Positions 34,211 through 45,726 of a stretch of DNA of 64,000 bases are shown piece after piece. Both the position numbers and the translations under genes were made by a program. Source of the stretch: Macropodus opercularis (Eukaryota; Chordata; Actinopteri; Anabantiformes; Osphronemidae). Positions within the stretch are counted from its first letter, which is position 1. Each line of letters opens with the position of its first letter. The stretch is from assembly GCA_030770545.1 (NCBI GenBank), contig CM061091.1, forward strand, positions 9,356,501-9,420,500, given 5' to 3'. Under the pieces are notes generated by a model. That model was not told the origin of the DNA. It did no database searches and saw only the letters and a program-made list of their open reading frames with translations.

Positions 34211-36084
34211 TCAGCTGCATATTTTATTTGCGAGAAGTAATAATGATGCATAGAGAAGTAAAGACAGATGATAGAGAGACGAAGATGCCGTCATTTCATG
34301 ATTAGTATGTGGACGCAGAAGCAACATATTAATTGACACCAATCACAAAGGACAATAAATCTAGAGCACAAATTTAGTTCATGTAGATATCACTCACACT
34401 ATCATTTTCTTCTTCAGTTCATCCTCTCTTGAAGCCCAAGCTTTATATTTTAACATAAGGAGCGCCAAAACACACACACACACACACACACAAACAGGAG
34501 TTTGTAACGGGTGCGTGACCTGCCTCTGTGGGGTCAAGGCCCCGACTTCCCATTTCACAGTTGTCATTCACTGCCATAAGGAGAAAATAAAAAAACAACA
34601 CACACACAATTTTACTCGAGGTTTTGTAAATGGGCGGGCTCTCTCTTTCTCTCTTAATTTTTGTTTTACGGTGCACGAGGGTTAAGGAAACTGGAGGACG
34701 TGCTTGTTGAAGCCCAGTTTACTGTATTTCCTCTGTAATGTCTCTGCAAACCCTGCTCTAATCATTGCAGGAGATACTTCAACACATAGTTTAACTGTCT
34801 GTAAGCCTGAAAAAGGATCAGATATGTGGCAAAGTATCAATTATATTCACCCCTTTGTCCCAGGGAGTCACTTTCTGGCCACAAATATCAGGCCAGTTTT
34901 AATCCGCACGTTGACCCTCAGCTGTGTTTTTGAGCTTACACACTCCAAGACGTGCCGAGAGGACAACGGATTCAAAAACTGTAGATTTGCGTTTTTAAAT
35001 AGCACGATTAACACAAGATTTGATGGATACGAGTGAAACGTTGTTTTGTACATATGGATCAGATTTTAGCACACAGATAAGGTCCACTCATGAGCAAGAC
35101 CCCTGAGAAGCTAAGCTACAAATGATGTCATTTCTGCAGTTCTGTATTTAGTCCCATAAAAAGTGAGTGACGCTGCAGTGTAACCACAGCAGCCTGCGTT
35201 CTTTTAACGGTGACCGCTCACACGCTGGCCCTAACCTGATCCACACTAGTTTCCTAGTGGGGCTGGAAGCTGACTGGAGGACAGACTTGTGGTGTCTGTA
35301 AAGCTACTTGGGCGGAGGCTGAAACCTAACCTAACCTAAGAAACAAAACGTATATCTGCCACGACCCAACGTCCAGATAACCTCACCCTGGTAACAGTGA
35401 ATCAGATATTAACAGATATACCCGTTAATGTGTAACAATAAGTGCGATAACCTGACCCTGGTAACAGTGACTCTAAAGATGTAACAATAACTATAAAGTT
35501 AGTGCAGCATTGAAAATGTTGCTGGTTAAACTGTTTTTCACCTTAGTTGTCACTGACTGAACTAATGATCCTTGTCCTGCAACGTGAGTAGCTGTTTGCC
35601 GTCTTCCAGCTGCTGAAAGACAATAAGGAGACGTTTGGGGACGTGTCTGAGGGAGACGAGGAGCAGCTCAGACTCTACTCCAGAGACACCTCTCTGACTC
35701 GGCTTTGGATCCTCTTGAACCTGTGAACTACTGCTTACTGAAGGACTCCAGTGCACAGCTACAATAACTCATTCCCAGTATTTCAGTACACTTGACTACC
35801 GTATGACGTGTTTTTTGTTTCTTGCCCTGCTGGTCATTTAAACTTTAGTCCACATGAAGACAGAAGGACCGGAAGCCTTTCAGGTACAACAATACTTTAA
35901 ATAATGTTTTAATTTACTGCAGAACTTTTTAATTGAATATTATCTTCACTAAATCTGTAACGGCTTTAAATGCTGCAGTTCTTTCCGTCGGCTGTGTAAT
36001 AAACCAGATGACGCCCCACTGTGAACGTGTATGTGATGCATTGTGTGACATACATTACTAGCCCTGCCCAGTCACCTTCATCTG
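34211..36084. other. No gene recognised; one possible terminal exon
   Basis: Contains a (CA)n tract near 34470-34495 and a directly repeated 'gataacctgaccctggtaacagtga'-type segment at 35377 and 35449. A splice-like CAG near 35610 is followed by an open, acidic segment (DVSEGDEEQLRLYSRD) ending in a stop near 35726. I do not recognise its family and consider it weak. Confidence 0.25.
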
Positions 36085-37067
36085 TGTCACGGTTACAACG
36101 GGGTGTGGTGTCGTGGGACGGAACAGGCTGAATCGTAGAGTGAAGTTAAACTAGAACAGAGTTTATTGCAAAACAGAACCAAGGCAGGGCAAAATGGCAG
36201 AGGGACACCAGGAGCAGGGCGGCTGGCAGGAGAGCAGAAAGTGGGTTGATGGTTAGGGCGGTGAGGTCCGCGAGAGGAGACAGGGTCCGGGTCTCTCCTA
36301 TGACTGGGAGGTGACAGAGCAGGACCGGGCAGAATGGCAGGGTCCAGCCACTTCGTGGTTACGGGTTCCTGCTGTAGGGAAAACTAGGGGGAAAGGAAGG
36401 CGAGCCGAACCGGCTGGAGAATAATAGAAAAAGTTCAATCACTTAGTTCTCTGCGGGATAATACTTGGTATCAGGTCTCTGGGAACGAGAGGCGAGCCGC
36501 ATCGGCCGGTAGCTTGCAGAAAGAAGCCGTCACGCTCCAGGCAGGTGAAAAAAAAGTACGCCCGCCGTCTGTGAGCGTCAAGACGGAAGCGGCGATAACT
36601 TGGCAAGGTTTACACTCACGGGTTGTCGAGATCAGGCAGTGGTCGAGGTTCCGTGGTCAGGAGTCTGTGAGCAACAAGACAAGGCGACGAGAACTTGGCG
36701 TAGATTCACACTCACAGGTTATCAAGATCAGGTCGGGATGCTGTGGCCGGGATGCTGTGGCCGGGATGCTGTGGCCGGGATGCTGTGGCCGGGATGCTGT
36801 GGCCGGGATGCTGTGGCCGGGTTGCTGTGGCCGGGTTGCTGTGGCCGGGTTGCTGTGGCCGGGTTGCTGTGGTATGACGATCGATGGTCTGACAACAAGA
36901 GGACTGAGACGAGGGATTAAGTAGACAGACCGGTAAGCAGGTGCAGGTAATCAGACAGGTGCATGTAATCAAGCTGGTGTAGGTAATGACCGGGGTGTGG
37001 TGAGCTTCTCCGCTGGGAGGAGTCTCACCCAGTGAGGATCCGATCGGCAGCCTTGCCGATCGTGACA
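36085..37067 (-). mobile_element. LTR-like element (family B) carrying a minisatellite
   Basis: On the minus strand it begins TGTCACGATCGGCAAGGCTG and ends AACCGTGACA, inverted termini typical of a gypsy-type LTR. No gag/pol is attached. It ends 78 bp before the start codon of the sialyltransferase-like gene and is antisense to it. Confidence 0.6.
36734..36873 (+). repeat. 14-bp minisatellite, about 10 units
   Basis: Unit GATGCTGTGGCCGG repeated about six times and then the variant GTTGCTGTGGCCGG about four times, almost without other variation. The unit is not a multiple of three, and both strands and several frames stay open across it, so the ORFs here are artefacts of the repeat. Confidence 0.95.
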
Positions 37068-37144
37068 ATCTGCCTGCTTTCTCACCTGGAAACATTCCAG
37101 GAGGGAAAGTCCACACTTGTCTCTACTTGGCTGAAGCCTCCACG

Positions 37145-38073
37145 ATGCCTGTCTCAGAGAAGATGCTGCTTCTTCTTATATTAGCTACCATTGCACTTTT
37201 TATCCTATCGTCCAAAGAGTTATTGAAAAGCATCAGGTAAGTTGCATTTGCCAGTTTCCTGGGTGTCAAAAAATGTACCGTGCATAGCCACGAGCCATAG
37301 AAAAAGTGTTGCGCTTCCATTTCAGCTAGACTGCTTTCATAGGGACGAACAAACACAGGGCTGAAGACAGGTTGTTGGGAGGAGACATTATATTCTGGGA
37401 GAAAGAGGAAAACTCAACATATACTGCAAAAGCAAAGGAGCCTAAAACAGATAAGACAGTGATAAAGACAGAAAGCGATCAGGTCAAAACTTTGCTTGGA
37501 GGTGAGGCAGAGACTCCGATGCATGTGCTTTACAAAAAGTCATTCAAAAAGTTTCCACGCTGGGATTTTGAAGACGTCTATAAGCAGGATGCTCTAGTCA
37601 GAAACACAGTAAGGATGCTATGAGAAACATAAAATCCTATGAGAAATGCTTAAATGCAAGGCGTTATTACTGTAAGCGTGAAAAGATCTGACAGCAGTTG
37701 TGTGTCTTTGGTGTGACCTAAACTTTGTTTACTCTTCCCTTTTTATGTCTACGCTGAGAAACTGCCTATTCATTTACTTTGTCAAGAGCCTCTTTCACTA
37801 AACCAACAAGCACTTAAAATAATATTGCTTTTTCTGTTTCCATCAGACCTGTGTACAGTCCATGCGAAACTCAGACGATAAAAGCTTCAGGGTGGCTTTT
37901 CTTCCCAACATACGTTTGCTTCTGCATAAGGACAATTTCAACATGAGCGAGTGGAACACACATATGACACATTTTAATAATCCCTTTGGGTTCATGGAGT
38001 ACCAATACAACAGGGGGCCTTCGGGTGTGTGGCTACGCTACCACACTAAATTTGCTTTTACTAGAATAGACCA
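37145..38073 (+). pseudogene. ST6GALNAC1/2-like alpha-2,6-sialyltransferase, 5' three exons only
   Basis: The family adds sialic acid to O-linked GalNAc in the Golgi. Exon 1 (37145-37236) encodes a short cytoplasmic tail and a type II signal anchor (LLLLILATIALFILSS). Exon 2 is 37359-37608. Exon 3 starts at 37847. Phases are compatible. The stem and start of the catalytic domain are recognisable: FPRWDFEDVYKQD, FLPNIRLLLHKDNF, MSEWN and NPFGFMEYQYN, compared with PRWDFEEKY and APPFGFMELNY in human ST6GALNAC1. After the YQYN segment homology stops, and a Harbinger-type element starts at about 38074. The sialylmotifs L, S and VS are not seen anywhere to the right in this window. Either the gene is truncated or its remaining exons lie beyond 64000. 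Confidence 0.65.
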
Positions 38074-39780
38074 GGGGCCTGTTGCACAAAAGTAGGATAA
38101 GGGATTAAGCCAGGATATCTTGGTGATCCTGGCTCAATTGATCCCTAATCCAGTTACACTAAAGCTGGATAGGGAGCAGGAGGATATGTTATGGTATAAA
38201 TTACCATGGAGATTTATTCTGTGGAGCTAGCCTGCTCCAGACCAGGCTAAATTCCAGGATCTATTTAATCTCATCCCTAATGTCAGTCAGCAGTCGCCAC
38301 AAATGGAAACCAATAGTTATTTCACTGCTCACTATACATTGTTATCACATATAACTAGACCCACTGTCATCATTTAAACGTTTGTGATCATTAATTTCAA
38401 TCATTTTGGATAAATAATGATTTTTAGATGATGTTGCTATCATTAGATAATTTACAGTTTCCCATAGACTATAAGGCTATATATAAAATGATAGAATATT
38501 AGGGCCACAGAGGGGAAAAAAAGACAAGTCATAATATTGTAACCAGTTGTTTTAAAGGAGGACAGTTGTTAAAATTACAGATGTGGGGCATTTCGTGAAA
38601 TTGTACTTCAGTATGGTTTCATAAACAAAGACATGCTGATGTGCCAGAATATGAAGTATCACATTGTCATAACTATCAAAACTGTAAAAAGAATATGTTG
38701 CTTTTCTGCAGAAAGAACCAGCCTCATAAATTTATGACTTTATCCTTTTTCCTCTCCCCTAGTACTCTGTCATATAAACAAATACACATATAAAAACACA
38801 ATGTGTAACATTATGTTCCTTTATTGAATAAGGACAAAACAAAGCAGGTAAAGTATCAGCTCCTTTCGAAGCTGAAGTCAGAGTGACTCTACAAGATGGA
38901 AAGCACAGAATCAAAGCATATTATACAAAATGATACATACACATTCAAAGGTCTGTATATAACACACCCTGCATGTCTGCACACTAAAATAAATGCAGTG
39001 AGGTGATAGCAGGGTGTGTAAAGTACAAGGATACTCCGATAAAATAAAATAAAAATATTATGCATAAGAAATTATATAAATATATTTAAAGCTAGCTAGG
39101 GTCATTTGAAAGGTGCTATATAAATTAAAGTGATTATTATTATAGCTCATCTATGTATTCAAGAAAATTTTATTTATATAGCACTTTTCACAATTGTTTC
39201 ATTCTGTCAAAGCTGCTTTACATTAATAAAAGCAGGGGAAACAAAAAAAAAGGTGGACAACATAATAAGCAGAGTACAACGACTAAGATTAAACCGTACT
39301 GAGCGTAGTAACGTAAAATAATAATGTAAGGCTTTAATAATAATATATCATAGCTTTATACAGTGTGATGGAGTTACGTTACACAATTTCACTCATATAT
39401 GCAGTGCATTTCAATAAAAAATGTAACCGTTTCATAATTACAGTACAACTGCGTTTTTGGAGATGTGAATTTAATATTTGATTTGTAATTGTGTGTTGAG
39501 TGTGTAATTGTGCACTACTTACGCATTCAGGCGGTCTGCAATACTTTGCCACGCTTTTTCTCTTTGCTTTATAACTGTGGCGGTGTTGCCTTTCTTCTTA
39601 ATTATATCTTTTACCTCCTCGTATGCCTCCATGAGGATTTGTGCTTCCGACGGGGAAAAGTACGCGGCTCTAGGTGCCATGGTAAATCAGTTAATCTGTG
39701 ATCCGTGGCGGGGTCTATTTGAGTGAGCCGTGAGCGCGCACCTATCCAGGATTGGTTTCACCAATCGTAGATATTTAAAA
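38074..39780 (-). mobile_element. Harbinger-type DNA transposon remnant with Myb/SANT-like ORF
   Basis: The left end has the Harbinger-style terminus GGGGCCTGTTGCACAAAAG. On the minus strand 39680-39523 encodes a Myb/SANT-like DNA-binding start (SPSEAQILMEAYEEVKDII, EKAWQSIADRLNA) followed by a GTAAGT donor, as in the Harbinger accessory protein. No DDE transposase exon or matching right terminus is clear, so the copy looks truncated and non-autonomous. A LINE-like tail (TTTATTTATATAGCACTTTT) sits inside at about 39160. Confidence 0.65.
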
Positions 39781-40169
39781 GTCAAACATCACCGGGATGT
39801 TTCCGCTGCGGTGAGTGTGTGAGCACATGTTCATGTACCGGCAGCTTCGGCGCATAATTCTGCAGCTTTTAAAGCCGCTTCTAACCGCGGATATTGTGTA
39901 TGTCCACGTATATAAACGTCTCTGCCGCTCAGCTGGTCTGCGCATGTGTAGGTTCCAGCTGCTCTACACTGCGGTCAAGTGAGCGGGCTGTTCGCATTTC
40001 CGTGGTCAAATCAGGCGTCACTGGATTATAGGTGCGAGATTCGTGCGATAATTACGGTAACAGTGTTGCGATCCCTTGTAAGAGCTGAGAGATGTAACAG
40101 ATAGAGCTGATGATGAATGTGATCATGTTACTAATAATGCAAATTATAATAGGATACAATTGACTGTGT

Positions 40170-40560
40170 ATGTTTACAAATATTCACTAATGAAATGGAT
40201 TAAAAAAAACGCAAACGACCTCTTTTCCAGATTTAAGATAAAAAAAAACCCTGTTCCTCTAATTAGTAGATCACCATTCCTTCATAGTATTACTTAGTAA
40301 CTTCATAGAATACTACCACACAAAGTATGAAGTTATTTTACTGTGTACTTTTGGAGTAATCCACTACTCAACTGTCATACAATGAGTAAAACAGAGATTT
40401 ATTTCCAGACTTTGGGTTTGAATAAAACCTGTTCCTCTAATTAGTAGATCACCATTTCTTCGTAGTACTACTTAGTATTATTTTATTGAGTTATTATTGA
40501 TTGATTGATTTTATTTTTTTCATCTGATTTTGTGCTAAAAAAAAAAAATAAAGACATTTG
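40170..40560 (+). repeat. Short tandem duplication (~200 bp)
   Basis: The stretch CTGTTCCTCTAATTAGTAGA with its following 'tcaccatt...' context occurs at about 40250 and 40430, with similar flanks. No function is evident. Confidence 0.6.
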
Positions 40561-40920
40561 AGAACATTGGAATGTTTTTATCAGAGCTTTTCTTGTGGAA
40601 AACCTGACCCTCACCCAGCCTCACCCTGACTCTGCCTCCAGTGGCCCCCAGGTAAATTGAGTTTGAGACCCCTGACCTAAGTGTAACCCTGTTAAAAATA
40701 TGACATACATAAGAATAGATGGTCAAAAGCTGCATAAATAAGTTTGAAAAGTTAAGTGATTCATTTCATGAAGTTTATTCATGAGAATTAAAAGTGTTAA
40801 AACAGCAATTTAATGTTCAAAGATTAAAAGTTTGCAGACAGAAAATTCTGTTCACTTCCCCTTTAAGGAGTGAGTGACGTTAGTGCGTCACATCGAAAAA
40901 TAAAAGGGAAAAGGAAACAA

Positions 40921-42505
40921 CTGGGAAGTGGTTATTTAGTAGGGCAAGATGGGAATTGTTTACATATATCTGTGAGAGAGAAATGTACAAAATAGATCTA
41001 AATGAGGAAATTGAGGAAATTGACAAAAATATCAAAGGAACAATAGTAGAGGCTGCCAATCAGTGTGTTCCTAAGAGTAAAGGAAGAATGAAACGGAAAG
41101 CAGTTCCCTGGTGGACGGATGAGTGCAGCGTAGCAGTTAAAGAAAGGAATAAAGCACTAAGAATACTAAAAAGAACTCATAACTTTGTTAATTTAATGGA
41201 ATATAAGAAGGCCCAAGCAAGAGTGAGGAAGATAATACGAAGTGCGAAGAAGCAGAGTTGGCAGAGTTTTTGTAATAAGATAGGAAGAACAACTCCAGTG
41301 GGCGATGTTTGGGGAATGATAAAGAAAATGAGAGGAATTAGGAAGGAGTATCAGTACCCAGCTTTAAAGAGAGAAGAGGAAATAGCAGTAACGGATAAGG
41401 ATAAAGCAGAAATGATAGCAAAGGAACTTGTTGAAATTCATAGTTCTCACAATTTGACTAGAGAGGGTGTGAATGGAAGGCTGAGGACTATAGCAGCTCA
41501 CAGTGGAGATCTAGGAAGACATGCAGCAGACGATAGTGTCATGGATCTCCCATTCACAATGGTAGAAATGACCAGGGCATTAATAAGATCTGGAATGACG
41601 TCTCCTGGAAAGGATGACATTTGCTATATAATGTTAAAACATCTAGGGTCACTAGCGTCTGCGAAACTCCTGGGTCTGTATAATAAAGTATGGGAGGAGG
41701 GGAAATTGCCTAGTGCTTGGAAGGAAGCAGTAATTATACCTATTAGGAAACCAGGGAAAGATCCATCACATCCGGGAAGTTACAGGCCAATAGCATTGAC
41801 ATCACACTTGTGTAAGATAATGGAAAGGATGGTTACTGACAGACTGACCTATTATTTGGAAAAAAAAGGGGATTCTTTCCCCCTACCAGAGTGGATTCAG
41901 AAGAGGCAGAGGCACCATGGACCCAATAATATGCCTTGAAAATGAAATCAGGAAAGCACAGGTAAATAAAGAATCAGTTATGGCTGTTTTCTTTGATGTA
42001 GAGAAAGCTTATGACATGGTTTGGAAGGAGGGACTCATGATTAAGTTAAATACTATTGGTATTTCAGGAAGAACGTTTAATTGGATAAGGGATTTCTTAT
42101 TCAACAGATTTATCCAGGTTAGAGTTGGAACGAACATGTCGGCTAAGTATTTAGTAGATAATGGTACTCCTCAGGGCAGCGTCATTAGTCCAGTACTGTT
42201 TTCCATCATGATAAATGATGTTTTTGCACAAGTGCCATGATATAAGCCGATCCCTGTTTGCAGATGATGGAGCACTGTGGAAAAAAGGGAAAAATATTAC
42301 TCACATTATCCAAAAGATACAAGAGGCAGTTAAGGTAGTAGAAGAGTGGTCATATTCGTGGGGATTTAAATTCTCAGTAGGAAAAACCAAAACGCTAATG
42401 TTTTCCAAGAAGAAGAAAGAAATCAAAGGTGTAGAGATACGGATGTATGGACAAATAATCAAACAAATAAAAACATTTTGCAGCAATGGTAATAAGGAAC
42501 TTTAA
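40921..42505 (+). mobile_element. I/Nimb-type LINE, ORF2 central part, 5'-truncated and frameshifted
   Basis: Non-LTR retrotransposon pol. The linker between endonuclease and RT is at 40980-41600 (RKAVPWWTDEC). RT motifs follow: IPIRKPGKDPSHPGSYRPIA at about 41735-41795, FFDVEKAYD at about 41990, NGTPQGSVISP at about 42160, and FADDGALW at about 42258 (catalytic aspartates). Frame changes near 41880 and near 42235 split it into three open frames. The endonuclease and the end of ORF2 are missing, so it is inactive. Confidence 0.85.
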
Positions 42506-42509
42506 AGCA

Positions 42510-43060
42510 GCTGTGGTTGCAACGATTGTAACAGTTGCAAAAACCTGTTAGGAACCTGATAAATGAATCAATAGGCGACCAAAGTTGTCTTTCTGTTGTC
42601 TTTAATTCTGAAGTCATCTACCCTACATCTACCTAAATACCTTCTCCATTGCTAGGGAGTAAAGATGTGTCTTTTCATTAGCTCAGTCTCAGAGAGAGAC
42701 AGTCTGGAAGGAACTTAACAGCCCACAACTCAGGGTCAGTCATTGCCTTGCACCAGGAGAAAAATGTAACAAAAACAAAGCAAATCAAAGTTCGGCTGCC
42801 ATGTTCTCACCATGGCCATGGCCCCATGCTGTAAAACTATTTTGACTAAACAGTATCTCCCTACCTCCCTTTCTCATAAGAAAGAGGAAAAGGCTCACTA
42901 TTTGAAAATATTTCTGTAAGCAGGTATATAACTCATTCTATGATTACTTTGCTTAGTAGAGATAAAAGCAAATACATATGAGGATATATCAAGTAATATG
43001 AATCCAAGTTCTGTCACAAGGGAAAATACCTATATAGTACAAATTCCATTACACCATCCC
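42510..43060. other. No gene recognised
   Basis: Sequence between the I-type LINE and the Penelope fragment. No ORF, repeat partner or motif could be assigned. Confidence 0.3.
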
Positions 43061-43062
43061 AG

Positions 43063-43262
43063 ATGGGCCTTCAACAAGGCTGCGTCTCAGCCCAGAAAAA
43101 AGACAAGCCTAACCCTGAGCCAACAGAAGAACCCGGCCATTATTTAGATGGCCAGAGTTTCAGAAAAGCTCAAATGGATATTTGGAAACTACAACATACC
43201 CGTCTACTTTAAACCCAACACACTCAGACAGAGGCTTGTGCACCCAAAGAAGCCGACATAAG
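43063..43262 (+). mobile_element. Penelope-like element fragment (after RT, before GIY-YIG region)
   Basis: Encodes a stretch with VSEKLKWIFGNYNIPVYFKP and TLRQRLVHPKKP, which I know from fish Penelope-like elements between the RT and the GIY-YIG endonuclease. Frameshifted relic. Confidence 0.55.
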
Positions 43263-43534
43263 AGGAGCAACATGGCAACTTTTCCCAGAGTAGTGTTTTG
43301 TTTTTTCGTTTTTTGTCTTAAAAGCACAGAATAGGCGATTCTACGCGTTTTGGCAGTGAGAGTGATTGTTTTACCTGCTGCATCTTAATAAAAGCACTTC
43401 AGTAAAGAAAGATGATTGGCTGATCATATGAACTCTTTTTGCACACAATGATTCCTAAATGTTTGTGGAGATTCTCAGACATCCAGGTGAAGTTGTCTGA
43501 AGGTTGAGTCATGGCAACTGGACTTGTTCTACTT

Positions 43535-43715
43535 CATAGGGCTGGAAACGGACCAGACCATCGACAGGATGACATATCACCGCCTGTATCCTGAGAGGCC
43601 ACTGTCTGTATTTATGGACTTCCTAAGATTCACAAAGAGGGAGCCCTGCTCAGACCCATAATCAGCAGCATCAACTCAGTGACATATAACATTGCGAAAC
43701 TTATAGTTATCTTAT
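43535..43715 (+). mobile_element. Penelope-like element RT fragment
   Basis: Reading across frames gives CLYGLPKIHKEG and LLRPIISSINSVTYNIAK, the conserved RT stretch of Penelope-like elements. It lies after, not before, the C-terminal fragment at 43063, so the two pieces are rearranged or separate insertions. Confidence 0.55.
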
Positions 43716-43937
43716 CTTATTACTTTTTTTTAAATTTCATTTATGAATTACATTAGTCAAGTCTAGTCATGACATGTTTTGTCCGGTTCTGGTCACACCG
43801 TAGTTTATCTTATCACGTGACATTCACGTGACAACCTAGATAGGCCACATTATTATTTTAAGTCAGGGATCCTTTGTTGACTTGTTTGATGTTTAGTTTA
43901 CCTGCATGCTAGTGAAGTTTTTGTGTTAGATATGACC

Positions 43938-44085
43938 TAAATAGATCCCTGAAGCAGGCAAACACCTTTATGCATTTAAATCACTTTGACCAATGTAGTG
44001 TTCTTTTGGTCTCAAATGCACAGAATAGGCGATTCTAAGCGTTTTGGCACTGTTTCCAGCCTCAGTGATGTTTTAAGCTGCTGCA
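43938..44085 (+). repeat. 145-bp direct repeat, copy 1
   Basis: Shared with 44645-44790 and, for about 70 bp, with 43325-43400. The core is CACAGAATAGGCGATTCTAAG followed by CGTTTTGGCA. Confidence 0.75.
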
Positions 44086-44214
44086 TCTTAATGCAAGCAA
44101 TGCTAGTGACGTTTTTGCATTAGATTTTGTAGTAGAAAAAGTTTATGCATATAAAGATATTTGTAGTGGAATATATATATTTAGCACATATGCATTTAGT
44201 TCAGGCTAAAGGGT

Positions 44215-44600
44215 TTAGAATAGAGTAGAACAGGTCCCGTCTAGGCTGTGCAGACTTGCTGGCCTTGGGTCCAAAGACAATCTGGCTTTTAGACAAAACA
44301 GTCTGAGTTGTTGAACAAAGGAATTTGGACAAACAATTCTTGGTATGAAATCTTCACATTTTGACGCATGTTCAGGGTTTAAAAACCACTTCTCTAGAGG
44401 GAGACGGGGGAGATGGGAGCCGTGCCGGGCTGGGAGACACAGCCAGCGTCTCCCAGCCTGGGCTCCGTCCTTCCCCACGCGTCTCTTTCTCCCTGCAGGA
44501 GAAAGAGGTGACTTTGTTTTCCTGTCTTTGCATATTTTCTCATCTCACCACTGAAAATAAATTCATGTTTGATTATTTGAACCTAATGCTGCCTCGGCTA
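44215..44600 (+). mobile_element. LTR-like repeat with hairpin (family C)
   Basis: The GC-rich part includes an inverted repeat (CTGGGAGACAC ... GTCTCCCAG) and a downstream AATAAA signal. The same sequence occurs on the minus strand at about 54735-54990 with the same hairpin. Probably a solo LTR; termini not fixed. Flanked by the 145-bp repeats. Confidence 0.5.
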
Positions 44601-44644
44601 GAATTCTTCTGAGTTGGGACATCTCTGACCACTACAATTTGATC

Positions 44645-44790
44645 CAAAGCCTGAAGCAGGCAAACCACTCTAAAATGCATTTAAATCACTTTGACCAAAG
44701 TAGTGTTCTTTTGGTCTGAAATGCACAGAATAGGCGATTCTAAGCGTTTTGGCACTGTTTCCAGCCTCAGTGGTGCTTTAAGCTGCTTTT
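44645..44790 (+). repeat. 145-bp direct repeat, copy 2
   Basis: Second copy of 43938-44085, with few differences. Confidence 0.75.
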
Positions 44791-45290
44791 CAGAATTTCT
44801 ATTTGACTTAATTCTTAGCACAGACAAAGTGGTTGTAGTGGGTGACTTTAACATTCATGTAGATGTTGACAGTTACTGTCTCAACATTTCATTTAATTTA
44901 CTACTGGACTCTATTGGTTTTATTCAGCGTGTGAATGAACCCACTCACTGTCTTAATAATTCTCTTGATCTTGTCATGACTTATGTGTTATTTGACCATT
45001 TCTTATGGGGTTGAGATTAATCATTTAAAAGTTCTCTCTCAAAACCATTTTTTATCTGACCATTTATTACAGTTGGAAAGAAGTTCTATTACAGCAGATG
45101 TTTATCTGATGATGCTGTTGTCAGATTTAAAGAGATGATTTCATCATCTTTTGTCTCATTCCCTCATAGCTACACAGAGAAGAGCAGGCGTCTTATTCAT
45201 GAACAGGTAGATTGTCTTGTTGACTGTTGCTTCTCTGAAGAACTTACAAAGCTATTCATAATATAACTCCTCTTTAAATAAATAAAAGAG
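44785..45290 (+). mobile_element. L2-type LINE endonuclease fragment
   Basis: Encodes the AP-endonuclease motif VVVVGDFNIHVD and NEPTHCLNNSLDLVMTY, characteristic of the C-terminal part of L2/CR1 endonucleases, followed by broken frames. Confidence 0.75.
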
Positions 45291-45337
45291 GAGTGATTCA
45301 CAGGAATCTAATAAACATCAAGACAACTGCTCTTACA

Positions 45338-45722
45338 GAACATCCATCCATCCATCCATCTTCTTCCGCTTTTTCCCCGAAGGGGTCGCGGGCGTGCTGG
45401 AGCCTATCCCAGCTGGCTTTGGGCGAGAGGCAGGGTACACCCTGGACAGATCGCCAGTCCATCGCAGGGCCACATATATAGACACACAATCACAGTCATA
45501 CACACACTCACACCTATGGGCAATTTACGCATCCAACCAATTGACCTAACTGCATGTCTTTTGACTGTGGGAGGAAACCGGAGACCCCGGAGAAAACCCA
45601 CGCAGACACGGGGAGAACATGCAAACTCCACACAGAAAGGCCCCCGGTCGCCTCCGGGAATCAAACCCGGGACCTTCTTGCTGTGAGGCGACAGCGCTAA
45701 CCACCACACCACCGTGCCGCCC
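45338..45722 (-). mobile_element. tRNA-derived SINE, near full length
   Basis: On the minus strand it begins GGCGGCACGGTGGTGTGGTG (A-box region) with a B-box GGTTTGATTCC, then the conserved body including GAGAACATGCAAACTCCACA on the plus strand. It ends in (GGAT)n/(ATCC)n at 45338. It sits inside L2 LINE debris. Confidence 0.85.
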
Positions 45723-45726
45723 ATTC

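Noticed and set aside
36514..36924. Long overlapping ORFs on both strands
   Set aside because: They run through the 14-bp minisatellite, which is open in several frames; the periodic translation is a repeat artefact.
45338..45722. Possible CRISPR-like or structured repeat because of CCATCCATCCATCC
   Set aside because: This is the simple-repeat tail of a tRNA-derived SINE; no spaced repeat array exists in the window.
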